Source: Przewalskia tangutica (Eukaryota > Streptophyta > Magnoliopsida > Solanales > Solanaceae). Taken from it: a stretch of DNA of 64,000 nucleotides. The position numbers and the translations under genes were made by a program. The stretch is from contig CM056718.1 of NCBI GenBank assembly GCA_029844215.1, positions 85,300,764-85,364,763 of the forward strand. Reading direction: 5' to 3'. A model generated the notes under the pieces. That model ran no database searches, was not told where the DNA came from, and saw only the letters and a program-made list of their open reading frames with translations. This document shows, piece after piece, positions 1 through 12,004 of the stretch. The stretch's first letter is position 1. Every line of letters starts with the position of its first letter.

Positions 1-1573
1 TCAAGAGGTGAGTGATAGTACACTAACATAACAGCTTATCTTTAAACAACATAAGCACCACCATAATACTCTCTTATACAAACGTTACAAGACACTAACA
101 CACATAGCATCATATCATGTCTACTTATCAAACCATCTTATTTATTCTTTTCACAATTCAATATAAGTCTGTTATAAACACATAGGCAAACTGTTTCTTT
201 TATCACTCTTAAGTGGTTATACTTACTTCCCATAAAGCTAGTATAACTCTTAAGCTTCTGTTTTTAAAACCAATTAGTTCTCTTCTGTTAAAAATGATTC
301 AGTATTCTTTTGAAATGTTTTCGCTTCTTATTATTCAAAGCTTAAGCGAGGCATCGCTGTAAGTGTTATTCAAAGCTTAAGCCGAGGCATTGCCGTAAGT
401 ATTATTCAGCTTAAGTCAAAGACATTGCCGTAGTTATTATTCGCTAACACATGTACGCCTACCGCATCTACATATATATTATAAAATATCATGCTTTAGG
501 AAGAATCACATACCTTCTCAGTGAAACCACCTGCCAAGTTGAATATGTCGCGCGCAGAGAATCAGCCTATAATAGTCAGACACGTCTATCAACGTTCAGA
601 CTACTTTGTAACCAGTTCTAAACAGAGGGTTCTATATCCTACGGAAAATTGGGCGATTTCCCTACCCGTGAGCTACTCAAGTTCATCAGAAAACAAATTC
701 CCATGTAAGTACAAGTTTGATTATTCTTCTTTAAACCCTTCTACCGTGATAACATTCAATTCTATTCGCAATATTCTTCTAAGTATCTAATACTACTACA
801 GAAGTATTCTCTAATTCAAAAGAGGGTTAGGATTAGTTACCTCGGTAAGCCCAATAATATCCTAGAAAAGTCGCGCGAGCAAGGTTGTGCTCCTAAGTTG
901 TATGCTCCAAGGAAACCTTAGAAGTTCTTCACAACTTCTACTAAGTACTAAGGGATTTGAGCTAGGGTATTTTGGGCATTATAACAATACTAGAAGATAA
1001 CGTTTCTACCAAGGAGGGGTAGATTTCGGCTAGCTAGTGAAGGCCTCTACCAAACTCACTCAAGGAGGGGATAGCTTTGGACGAATGCTTAGAGGAGAGG
1101 GAGGGTTTTTCAAGACTTGGAAGTAATTTGTGGATGAAGAACTCTTCATCTCTAAGGGGGTATTTATAGGTCCAGAAGTGGCCAACCAAGGGCCAAGATG
1201 ATGCCAAGTGCAAGGCAAGTGTAGGGTGAAGATTTAGGCAAGTGTCAAACACAAAATATCCTACCAACTCCTTGACTTGTGCAAAGGCACAAAAACGTGC
1301 CACACTTTGTCCAATTCGTCCAATGGACGATTTCAAGTCCACCAATTGAGGGTGCCAAGTGTCGCCTCCCGTTGGTCCAAAATGTTTCGCCTCTGAAAAA
1401 TCCGCAAAATTAGAAATGGCATAGCCAGAATTTGCCCTACGAAAGCCGTGGAAACGCTTTTAAAAACTATTCGCTTTTGTGAGTTGTGCCCAAGAAAACG
1501 TTTTGTGCCTAAACTTTAAGGCTAGACTTTTGTACGTATTCCTCACGCATATACTGCGAAATACGGTATAACA
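1..1573 (-). mobile_element. Family A LTR, minus strand, cut by window edge
   Basis: Reverse-complement family A LTR. Its right edge, GGTATAACA, is the complement of the LTR start TGTTATACC. Landmarks shared with the complete A LTRs are the inverted TATA box (tatttatagg at 1161-1170), the U3 block ending in cctcccgttgg near 1360, and the 'gcttaagtc...cattgccgtaa' motif at 331-438. It abuts a plus-strand interior fragment rather than its own polypurine tract. It could therefore be a solo LTR inserted in the plus element, or the result of a rearrangement. Its left end is outside the window. Confidence 0.8.
331..438. repeat. Tandem ~36-bp repeat within LTR (3 units)
   Basis: Three units start near 331, 366 and 402. 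Each reads approximately ttattca(aag)cttaag...gcattgccgtaag. Most other A, B and C LTRs carry one or two units of the same motif. Confidence 0.75.
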
Positions 1574-2034
1574 CGTCCGACTTAGGAGGCAAGACGTCCG
1601 CCTTCAGATTGTTATGTTCGAAAGTATCGGAGATCCATCCAGAGTGTTCCCAGTTAATGATGACCACGTTAGAGATATTAACCCCGAGTTTTGGAAACTG
1701 AAGCAGTAACAGAAATGTGGTAAGAGTTCGAGTGTACAAGCAAGGTACGATACGTAAGGGAAGAAGCGAGCATGTATGGCGAGCATAGATGTGATCATTT
1801 CTTTTGTAAAGAGAAGGTGCGAAAGAAGTATATTTTAGAACCCCGAGAGAGGTATTGGTGGTGATGTTAGAGGTGTTTCCTCGTGGACTTGGATGGAGGT
1901 ATTTGCGCGGGTGTTTCTGTGGCCATGTGGGCAGGATTGTTCTCGTAAGTATAGTAGTGAAGACTATACTGGCGCGCGTTTGTTTTGAGACTTAGAAGGA
2001 ACATTCGGGACGAATGTTTCTAAGGAGGGGAGAA
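1574..2034 (+). mobile_element. 3' end of a gypsy-like element interior (non-coding tail)
   Basis: This is the reverse complement of the interior tails at 9416-9890, 17261-17760 and 62149-62600, so it is the same element type in the opposite orientation. It lies directly upstream of the polypurine tract and the LTR at 2035. No intact reading frame or pol motif is visible. The left side is lost at 1574, where the minus-strand LTR begins. If that LTR inserted here, the 5-bp target duplication should begin cgtcc. Confidence 0.8.
2000..2034 (+). other. Polypurine tract and adjoining palindrome
   Basis: The tract AAGGAGGGGAGAA (2022-2034) lies directly before the LTR start TGTTAT at 2035, the expected position of the plus-strand DNA primer. 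Just upstream is a palindrome, AACATTCG-GGA-CGAATGTT (2000-2018). The same pair recurs in inverted form beside the interiors at 9416, 17261, 28217, 39978, 50575 and 62149. Confidence 0.85.
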
Positions 2035-5000
2035 TGTTATACCCCGTATTTTCAGAGTATGTACGTAAGGACGTACGTAGAAAAGTTTGGGCTTTAAAGT
2101 GGCTTGGCCGAATTATTTTGTGCACAACACCCGGTTAGAGTCGTTTTTCGACGAAACGTTTTACACAAAGCGCGTAGGGTAAATTACGGCTATGTCATTT
2201 CTAATTTTGAGGATTTTTACGAGAGACGCAACATTTTTGACCAACGAGAGGGCGACACTTGTCACCCTCTCATTGATGGACGATCAAGAAAGGGTGGACG
2301 AAATGGGTTGGTTTTGTCAAGTAGTTGGTAGGATATTTTGTGGGTAGATGGATAAGGTACACTTGGGCATATCTTGGCCCTACACTTGCACCACACTTGG
2401 CTTGATCTTGGCCATTGGTTAGCCATGGCTTGACCTATAAATACCCCTCCCCTTTGATGAACTTCTTCATCCAAAAATCTCTAAGTCTTGAGAGCTTCCC
2501 CTCCCTTTGTGTTTGAGGTCTCGTCTAGCCTCCCCCTCCCCCCTTTGAGAGGCCCCTTGGCCGAGAGTTCCCTTCCCCCCTTGGCCGAGAATACCCCCCC
2601 TCCTAGTAGGGTTGGCCGAGGGGTATACACCCCCCCTTGTGGTGTTGTCTCGTATAAATACCCCCCCTCTTGGTAGAAATACTCTCAAAAGTATTGTTAC
2701 TATACCCAAATTACCTTAGCCTTATACCTTGTAGTATTCCAAGGTTACACTTATACGAAACTCCCGTATACTATTATACTTCCCACAATACAAAAACGAA
2801 ACCCTAAGGAAAATCTCCATAGATAGTTGGAGTATTAAGTAGAAGTTGGTTAGAACTTCTAAGGGTGGTTTGGAGCGGGTTGAGCGCCTGAGTCGAGCTA
2901 AACGTTGCTCGTGAGCGACATTAAACTAGGATAATTTTGGGCTTATCGAGGTAATATCTTGTCCCCTTATTGTAATTGGAAATTACATGTTGTAAGATTA
3001 TATAGTTGAAGTATACTATATATAGAATTGAACCTAGCTTTGCGGCAATGTCTTTTGACTTAAGCTCAATATAAAGAAAGAGAATCGAATCAGTAATTAC
3101 ATAGATCAGACATGAGACTTGTGTAGCATTACTGTGAAGTAGCATTGTACACGTCCGGTTAGATGTATACACCCCCCCCCTGGTTGGCTTGATAGTCGGC
3201 CTCGTTAGAGGAGGAGATTTACGCGGCCATGTGCGGGCCGCGAATTTTCGTAGAATGTTCTACGATATGATCTAGATGTTAATAAGCGCCTTGTGGCCTT
3301 ATAGGTTGAAGTACTATGCGTGGCGCGATCTACTTGGCTTAAGGAGTAGCCGACGGTTTGAGGTACTTGGAGCGTTTTGCTATTAGTCGATAATCGTCGC
3401 GAGGTATGTGAACCTCTTCCTATCTTTTCTAGCATGATGTGTGTATAACTATGTAGTACGGTAGACGTACATGTGTAAAATGCTTTGTGGTTTTAAAAGG
3501 TAACTGATTTGACTTATAACTGACTTGATGTGTGATAATAAAGAATCATTCTGAAAGATGAGTTATACTAGCTTTATGGGAAGTTAGGTATAACGTTTTA
3601 AGAGAAGTAAAGAGAATGGTTTACTGATTTTAAAAAGTTAAGAGACTTAATCTTGAAGATAAGAGACTTAACTTGTTTTACTTGGTAATTAACATTTTGT
3701 TAAAAATGTTGTAAAACCTCATTCGCGAGTAATGAGTACTTGATTTTAAAAGCAATAATGTTTTATCGATTTCGAAATCGTAATAAGTATCGAACAAACC
3801 ACAAAGAATGCTTAATAAAGGGAAATGTTTTGACTAATAATGTATTAGTAAAACCAAGAAACTTCCATCCGCATAGAAACTAAGATGAGACAAAATGATG
3901 TTACATTTCCTAGATCATGGTCGCTTAAATAAGATTGTTATAAACAAGAATAACCTACTCAATGACGTATCGACATATGTTTCTCAAATTGCTTTTAAAG
4001 GAGAATTATATCATTAAGTGATTAAAATTATGAACTACGAAACCTTTCGAAAATGAGAAACTTGAGTAATTGAAATTAGGCAAACTTGAAACATTTGGAA
4101 AAGAATGTTGTTACTTGATTTTACGAAGAGAAGTGTTTTGATTTACTTCAAAAGATAATCACTCTATTTTCATATACTACGGGTATTGTGTGACTTTTGT
4201 AAACGTAAAGTATCTTTTAAAAGATAATGTATGAAGTACTTTGGGAATAGATACCCGATCTTGTTAATCATATATTAGAATGTACCTTGTGTGTATAACT
4301 TGATTGTGTTGGTTTGTGATAGCCTTGTAATACTTTCTTGTTGATTTGATAAGTAAACATGCTAGGATGCTACGTGTGTTAGTATCTTGTGATGTTTTGT
4401 GTAAAGGGGTTTTCCCTCGATTGCGCTTAAAGTTGCTTAACGATCAGCCGTTATGTTGGTATTATACCACTCACCTTGACTTGTTTCCGGAGGTTAAGCT
4501 GCCCTCCGTTGCGGGGTAGACTCAGGCGGGTCGGTGGACCTATGATTCGAGAATACCTCATGCGGGTACTGTGTGACACCCATGCGGAGCTACGAGAGTT
4601 CCAGGTTAGTTTGCGGCCTTTATGGTCACGCGGTCTATGTGGCCATGGGATCGCGAGTCCGTGACGATGCCGGAGTAGCTACCGACGCGAGGAATACCTC
4701 ACGCGCCTGAGGTTGGCTCATGCGGAGTCGCGGAAGTTCTGTGGCTAGACGCGCACATTAGATACCGCGGCGAGTGGCGGCTTTGATCATGTGACGGTCT
4801 AGACAGATCTCATGATACGCTTTATGACCTTGTTGATGCGTGGGTTTTAGTAGTCGGCTATGCTTTCGTACTTACCTCCGTGCGGTTTTATGATGACACA
4901 GGTGGGACCCGTGTTCATGTGTACTTCTTGGTGTGATTATATCATGCATCGCCGCAGTGAAAAGGTATTCCACGCATGATTGATGTTGTGGGCGTGAGAC

Positions 5001-5568
5001 CCATAGTTATACTTGAGTGATGACTTTGAGGCGTGAGTCCCTAACTTGACATGATCGTTTATTTATCAGGAATCGTAGTTTGGTTATCATACATGTCTCC
5101 TGCTTTATATGATCGCTATGATTTCATTTACTGATTTTCGGTTCACATACTTGGTACTGTTGTATCGACTTCTTCGGCCGCGTTCATGCCGCAGTTGAGG
5201 TACACCATCGTTGATCCTAGCTCTCGTGGTCAGCGTTGGGAAGCTCCGCTTTCTCGGAGGCTTATCGCCGTATAGTCCTGTCGTAGTAGGTGTTTGCATT
5301 CGTGGGTTTGGCGGGCCCCGCCCCGCCATTGTTGTCGTATCATTCTTAGAGGTCCGTAGTATCTTGTTGGGCGAGTTGTAGAAAGGGATGTAATCGCTCA
5401 AATTGTTATATATTATGAAGGTAACTGGGTTGCTTTGCCTTCTTATTTCACTGTCTTATTGCATTGGTTTCATGTTATTGTTTTATGTTCCGCTGATTAC
5501 TCTGATGTTGTATCACTAGGGTGCCCGGGGTAAGGCACCAGTCACGGGCCCGGGTTCGGGTCGTGACA
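2035..5568 (+). mobile_element. Complete family A LTR, plus strand (3' LTR, 3.5 kb)
   Basis: It starts TGTTATACCCCG after the polypurine tract and ends GGGTCGTGACA at 5568, giving the usual TG...CA termini. Length is 3534 bp. It contains a TATA box at 2435-2443, a terminal GGTGCC/GGCACC hairpin (5520-5539), and a zone rich in ATGCGG words around 4500-4770. The right flank (gagatatcc) continues in a family B LTR. The intact B copy near 44815 reads 'tattgagatatcc', so the 5-bp duplication should be GAGAT, with its partner left of the window. Confidence 0.88.
2435..2443 (+). promoter_or_regulatory. LTR TATA box (ctataaata)
   Basis: A CTATAAATA word lies about 400 bp into the LTR and is conserved in position with 12392-12400. 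Inverted tatttata(gg) copies occur at 1161, 16862, 22865, 27801, 50134 and 55668. It probably marks the U3 promoter, with transcription starting some 30 bp downstream. Confidence 0.65.
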
Positions 5569-6223
5569 GAGATATCCTTACAATACCCTTAGGGACATTG
5601 GGTTTAAGTCTTGTGAACAATGGATCAAAACTACAAATTTTTCTTGTGGCAAAAGGTGCAAACCCGAGAGCAAGTTTTAAGAACAACAATGTTGTGATTT
5701 TTCTCTAAGTGTTGGAAGACCTTGTCTTGCACTAGGGTAATATATAAAACACATTGGAGGGCTTATATTGCAACACATGAGTGGCTAGGATGAGTTTCAC
5801 TAGGATCAAGCCCAAGTGACAAGTTGACTTTGGTCAATAATATCAAGCTTTGAAGACTTATCTTCCAAGATGGTCAATGACCACTTTACCCTTACTAAAA
5901 ATCGTCCAAGACCATATGTGGGGGTGCCACGTGTCTCCCTCTCATTCGTCCATAAAATTCAGAACCTCATGGCCCCACAAAATGTAAAATTCCTCATGGG
6001 CCCCATGACCAAATCAGTAAAAATAAATTTTCATAATGTTAAAAAGTTTCATACTCTTCAAATAATGCATTTTGAGAATCCAATTCTCAACAACGAACAT
6101 TTTTCCTTTCCTGCGTTTCTAAGATTTTCCGTCGGAAAACAATTCTTCCTTTCGTACTCAATTTCCAAGTCTTGATTCCTTACGTACATTCTCTTATACA
6201 TGTCCTGACTTACTGGTGTAACA
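5569..6223 (-). mobile_element. Family B LTR fragment (part of the 3' LTR of element H)
   Basis: Nearly identical to 44828-45496, the start of the complete B LTR in reverse complement. It ends GTGTAACA, the complement of TGTTACAC. The remainder was displaced left by the plus-strand insertion ending at 5568. The next bases, ttcttcc, look like H's inverted polypurine tract (compare ttcccccc at 28217), so this is probably H's 3' LTR. It carries a CACGTG G-box at 5928-5933. Confidence 0.75.
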
Positions 6224-6230
6224 TTCTTCC

Positions 6231-9200
6231 TCACGACCGAACCTGCCTGGATCGTGCCTTACCCGCACCCAAGTAGACATACATCGTAGTAATCACTGAA
6301 TATAAAACAAGATATGACATAATATGAAATATGAAACAGTTATCTGAGAAAACTTGCCTTTCAGATAGATATATATAACAACTAGAACGATTACATCCCT
6401 TTTTACCACTCGCCACAACAAAGGTTACGCACTTAAGAATGATATGACAACAATGACGGACAGTGGCCCCGCCATACCTCGAATGTAAGCACCTACAACG
6501 ACAGGACTATACCATCGATAAGCCTCCGAGAAACGGAGCTTCCCAACGCTGAATCATGACTCGAGAGCTAGGATCGACGATCGTGTACTTCTACCGCGGC
6601 ATGAATGCAGCCTCGGCGAGGTCAAGATAACAGTACCAAGTATGTGAAATCAGAAAGTACTTTCAATGAAATCAAGTATTTAAAACCATTTGCAAATACA
6701 ATTAGTTCAATTTGCACATAGTTTCATATCTCAAACAAGAGCAATAATAGGTAAATCAGAATGTGTCTTTCCTAGGCCGCGAATGATCAAGCAAGGCCAA
6801 TCGCCCATAGTATCATTATGCATGCCTAACCTCGACTCGCAGTCCGCATAGGTCACACATAGACCCGCATGAGGTATTCCTCGACGGGGTAGCTAACCCC
6901 TGCATTCTCCTCGACTCCGCAGTCCGCATAGTCTCAATAGACCGCATAGTCACATTGCATCGCATAGGGCATCCCCGTGACGGATAAAACACCCTAATGA
7001 TCAACCGTGGAACTCCCGCAGCTCCGCATAGTCACGCAGACCGCATAAAGCCGTATAGACCCACATCAAGGTGCAAGCCCTGTATAACAAGTCGGGGTAT
7101 GTGATATAATAACATAACAAATTATCGTTAAACAACATAAGCACAACAAGTGGAACCCCTTTACACAAACATCACCAGATACTAACACACGTAGCATCCT
7201 AACATGTTTACTTATCAAATCAACAAGAAAGTATTTACAAGGCTATCACAAACAAACACAATCAAGTTATTCACACAAGGTACTTTCTACTTATGTTAAC
7301 AATTTCGGTTTTTATCCCCAAAGTACTTCATACCTTAACTCTTTTAAAAGATCCGCTTCTTTCAAAAGTCACACAATACCGTAGTATAAAAATAGAGTGA
7401 CTATCCTTTTAAGTAAACCAAAACACTTCCCTTTGTAAATCAAGTAACAACATTATTTTCCAAACGTTCAAGTTTGCCTAATTCCAAATGCTTAAGTTTC
7501 TCATTTTCGAAAGGTTTCGTAGTTCATAGTTTTAATCACTTAATGATATAGTTCTCCTTTAAAACAATTTGAGATACATATGCCTTATATGTGAGTAGGT
7601 TATTCTTGTTCATAATCAATCTTATTTAAGCAGCCATGATCTAGGAAATGTAATATCATTTTGTCTCATCTTAGCTTCTATGCAGATGGAGGTTTCTACT
7701 GGTTTTAATAATACTTAATTAGTCAATACATTTCCCTTATTAACGCTGCAGTGGTTTGTTCGATACTTCTTCTGATTTCCGAAATTAGTAAAACATTATT
7801 CCTTTTAAAAACCAAGTACTCATTACTCTCGAATGAGGTTTCACACTTTTTAACAAAATTCAGATTAATTCAATTTAAGTCAAGCCTCTTATCTTTTAAG
7901 ATCAAGTCTCTTAACTTCTTAAATCAATAAACCATTCTTTTTACCTTCCTTAAGTCGTTATACCTAACTTCCCATAAAGCTAGTATAACTTTAAAGTTTT
8001 AAAACCAAGTATTACTCTTCCTTCAAAAAGGTTTCTTAATCCTCTTGAAATACTTCAAGATTCTTATTATTCAGGCTTAAGTCAAAATACATTGCCGTAA
8101 TTATTATTCGCCACTACACGCACGCCTCACCGTACTATATATATATTCTTTTAAAATACTTCCGCATTCTTATTATTCGTGCTTAAGTCAAAAGACATTG
8201 CCGTACAACTACGTTCGCTAACACACGCACGCTCACCGTACTATATATATATATTCTTTAAAATATCATGCTCAAGAGGATAGGAAGAATCACATACCTC
8301 GCGACGATTATCGACTATTAGCAAAACGCTCCACGGCTATAACCCGGCTAGCCTCGTCCACCTTTCAAGTAGTACATGCTACTCGCAGATCAATCAACCT
8401 ATAAGGGTTATACAAGTCTATCAATGCCTAGACTATTCTTGTAGAATATTCTTCTGATGTGATTCCAGTTCAGTTCTTTTCTGTAATATCCTTCTATTAC
8501 AGTTCAATTCTCTTCTATGAATCTTATATTCATTTCTATATAACTACAGTATGTAATTTCCAATTACAATAGAAGGATAGGATTATTTACCTCGGTAAGC
8601 CCAAAATTATCCAAGTTTAATATCGATCCTGAGCAAGGTTTAGCTCATACTCCGGGTGCTCCAACCCGCTCCAAACAACCCTTAGAAGTTCTACCCAACT
8701 TCTACTTAATACTTCAACTACTTATGAAGATTTTTCCAAAGGGTTTCGTTTATTGGCTAAAGGAAGTATAATAGTATTTATGGGCTTTTAGTATAGGTAT
8801 AACCTTGGAATACTACAAGGTATTTGGGCCAAGGTATTTTGAAATAGTAAAAATACTAGGAGAATACTTTTCTACCAAAAAAGGGGGGGTATTTTCGAGA
8901 ACAACTTTAGTGTGGGGTTCGCCGAGGCCTCTCGAGGGGAGGGTGCTCTCGGCTAGAGCTCTCAAGAGGGGGGGGGGGGAAGGGATTTCAAGACTTGGAG
9001 AGTGATTTGTCAAGCAATGGCCAACCAATGGCCAAGATGAAGCCAAGTGCTAGGCAAGTGTAAGGCCAAGATTTGGGCAAGTGTACCTTATCCATCTACC
9101 ACCAAAATATCCTACCAACTCCTTGACAAAAATCAAAGGCAAAAAACGTGCCAAAGAGGTCCCTTTTGCCGTCCACTTTGAGGGTGACACATGTCACCCT

Positions 9201-9415
9201 CCCGTTGGTCCAAAATATTTCATCTCTCGGAAAAATCCGCAAAAATAATAAATGACATAGCCGTATTTTTCCCTTCGCAAAGTCTGTAAAACGTCTCGTC
9301 GGAAAACAATTCTTTTTGTGTGTTGTGCACAAAATTTCGGTTCTAGCCTAAATTTAAGGCTCAACTTTTCTACGTACGTCCTCACGTACATACTCTGGAG
9401 ATACGGGGTATAACA
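6231..9415 (-). mobile_element. E0 3' LTR (family A)
   Basis: It starts (tg)TCACGACCGAACC, the inverted LTR end, and finishes GGGGTATAACA followed by the inverted polypurine tract ttctcccctcctt. It is nearly identical to 24963-28216. A 40-bp deletion near 9010, relative to 27772-27811, has removed the TATA box. Confidence 0.85.
8061..8275. repeat. Two ~106-bp tandem units with TA microsatellites in the LTR
   Basis: Units begin 'ttcttattattc' near 8061 and 8167. Each ends in a tatatata run followed by tcttt(t)aaaat. The E0 5' LTR carries the same pair at about 26800-27015, with a longer TA run. Confidence 0.7.
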
Positions 9416-10425
9416 TTCTCCCCTCCTTAGAAACATTCGTCCCGAATGTTCTTTCTAAGTCTCATAACAAACATGCGCCAGTATAGTCTTCACTGCTATA
9501 CTTACGAAAACAATTATGCCACACCTGGCCACAATACAACACGCGCAAATACTTACATCCTAGTCCACGAGGAATCACCTCCATCACTACAAAAACTCCC
9601 ACCCAAGGGCTAAAAGATACTCCCTTCGCACCTTCTCTTTACAAACGAAATGATCACTTCTATTCTCTTACTCGTCGTACCCTCCTCGTACACTCGAACT
9701 CTTTCTCATAACTTACCACATTTCTGTTACTGCATCAATTTCAAAAAAAAAAACTCTGGGCTACTACCTCCAACTTGATCATCATTAACTGGGAATACTC
9801 TGGATGGATCTCCGATACTCTTCCGAACATAGCAACATGAAAGATCGGACGTACTGCCTCTTACGTCGGACGGCAATGCTAACTATAGGCAACCTGGCCT
9901 ATTCTTCACATGATCTGAAAGGCCCAAAGTAACTCGGGCTAAGTTTCCTCTGTTTCCCAAACTCGTCACACCCTTTCCGGGGTGGTACCTTCAAGAAGAC
10001 CCACCGTCAACCTGAACTCCAAGCGTTGTCGCAGATATCCGCACAACTTCTGTTGACTCTGAGCTGCCAATAACCTCTTCTGGATAAGCTTCACCCTATC
10101 CACATCCTGCTGAACTAGTATGAACCAACTATCTGAACCTTGCCCACACCGAACCAGTCGACCGGCAATTTACGCTTCCGCCCCTACAAGGCTTCATAAG
10201 GCGATACCCGAATACTGAAATGGTAGTTATAAAAACACTCCCTCAACAGGAGGCAACAATCCTCACAGCTACCCCTGAAATCCAAACACTGGCCCGAGGG
10301 CGAATGCGCTACTGAGACTCACCTGAGTTCCTAACCCTGCCTGGTAAAACCTCCAGAAAAGAAACAGCCGTAAACTGGGCTCCACTGCCTGTCATAAGGT
10401 GAAAGTAGGCACCTCGTGCACTTTA
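9416..10425 (-). mobile_element. E0 interior, 3' half (non-coding)
   Basis: It starts at the inverted polypurine tract and palindrome (9432-9450) and stops in 'gtaggcacctcgtgcac', where Y1 begins. It matches Y1's interior 17261-18290. No reading frame with a recognisable domain is present. The matching continuation is at 23250. Confidence 0.8.
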
Positions 10426-12004
10426 TCACACGACCGATTCCGGCCCGTGATCGTGCCTTACCCGGCACCCGGTGATCCAACATCGAGTAAATCACGAACA
10501 TAAAGACAACACATGAAATGGCAGTATAAACAATGAAATAAGACAAAGCAACTAAAAACGGTTACCTTTCAAAGATATATATAAACAACAACTTTTTCAA
10601 CATGAACAGTTTAATCCTTTTTACAAAACCCTGCCCACAACAGTACTACAGACCTCTAAGAAATGATACGACAACAATGGCGGGACAGGGCCCCGCCATA
10701 CCCCTGAATGTAAACACCTACAACAACAGGGGACTATACCATCGATAAGCCTCCGAGAAACGGAGCTTTCCCAAATGCCGAATCGTGACCCTAAGAGCGA
10801 GGATCAATGATCGGTGTACCTTTACTGCGGCATGAACGCAGCCGGCGAGGTCGATAACAAAAATGCAGTATGTGAAATCAAAATAAGCATCAGAAATGGA
10901 ATCATGAAGTCTATATAAAGCAGAGACATGTATGATAACAAAACTACAGATTCACAATAAACAAGCAGTCATATCAAGTCAGGGACTCACGCCCTCAAAG
11001 TCATCACTCAAATATAACAATGGGTCTCACGCCCACAACATCAATCATGCCCGTGGAATACCTTCCTCACTGCCGGCAGTTTATGATATAAAAGCACCAA
11101 GGAACACAAATGAACACCAGGTCCCACCTGTGCCATAATAACACCGTACGTGGTAAGTACGAAGGCATAGCCGACTACTAACACCTACGCATCAACAAGG
11201 TCATGAATCAGATCATAAGATCTGTCTGCATCATCACATGATCAAAGCCGCCACTTGCCCGCAGATCTAATGCGCGTCTAGTCCTCGAACTTCCCGCACT
11301 CCGCGATAGGCCAATCTCATCGCCCGCATGAGGTATTCCCGCATCGAGGGTAGCTACTCCCAAGATCGCCCCGACTTCGCACCGCATGGCCATACGGACC
11401 GCATGCCCATAAAGGACGACACTAACTCGAACTCGTAGCTCAGATAGCCCTCGGGACTGCATGAGGTATTCTCGAATCATAGGTCTATCGACCCGCCGAA
11501 GTCTACCCCCGACGGAGGGCTTAACCCCCTAATCATCTCAAGAGATGAATGCCACAATACTATCATAACGACCGATAGTTAATAAGCACAATCAAGGAAA
11601 CCCCTTTACACAAACATCACAAGATACTAACACACGTAGCATCCTAACATGTTTACTTATCAAAGCAATCAAGAAAGTATCACAAGGCTATCACAAACCA
11701 ATACAATCAAGTTGTTCACACAAGGTACTTTCTACTATATGATTAACAAAATCGGGTTTTTATCCCCAAAGTACTTCATACATTAACTCTTTAAAAGATA
11801 CGTTACTTCGCAATACCCATAGTATATGAAAATAGAGTGATTATCTTTTTAAAGTAAATCAATTACTTCTCCTTGTAAAATCAAGTAGCAACATTCTTTT
11901 CCAATGTTCAAGTTTGCCTAATTTCCAATGTTCAAGTTTCTCATTTTAGAAAAGTTTCGTAGTTCATAGTCTTATTCATTTAAGAATATAATTCTCCTTT
12001 AAAC
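10426..12004 (-). mobile_element. Y1 3' LTR, first part
   Basis: Matches 19824-21393 almost base for base in its AT-rich parts and breaks at 'ctcctttaaac'. The match resumes at 15376 with 'taaacaatctgag'. The intact copy near 21385 reads 'ctcctttaaacaatctgag', which proves continuity. Confidence 0.85.
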
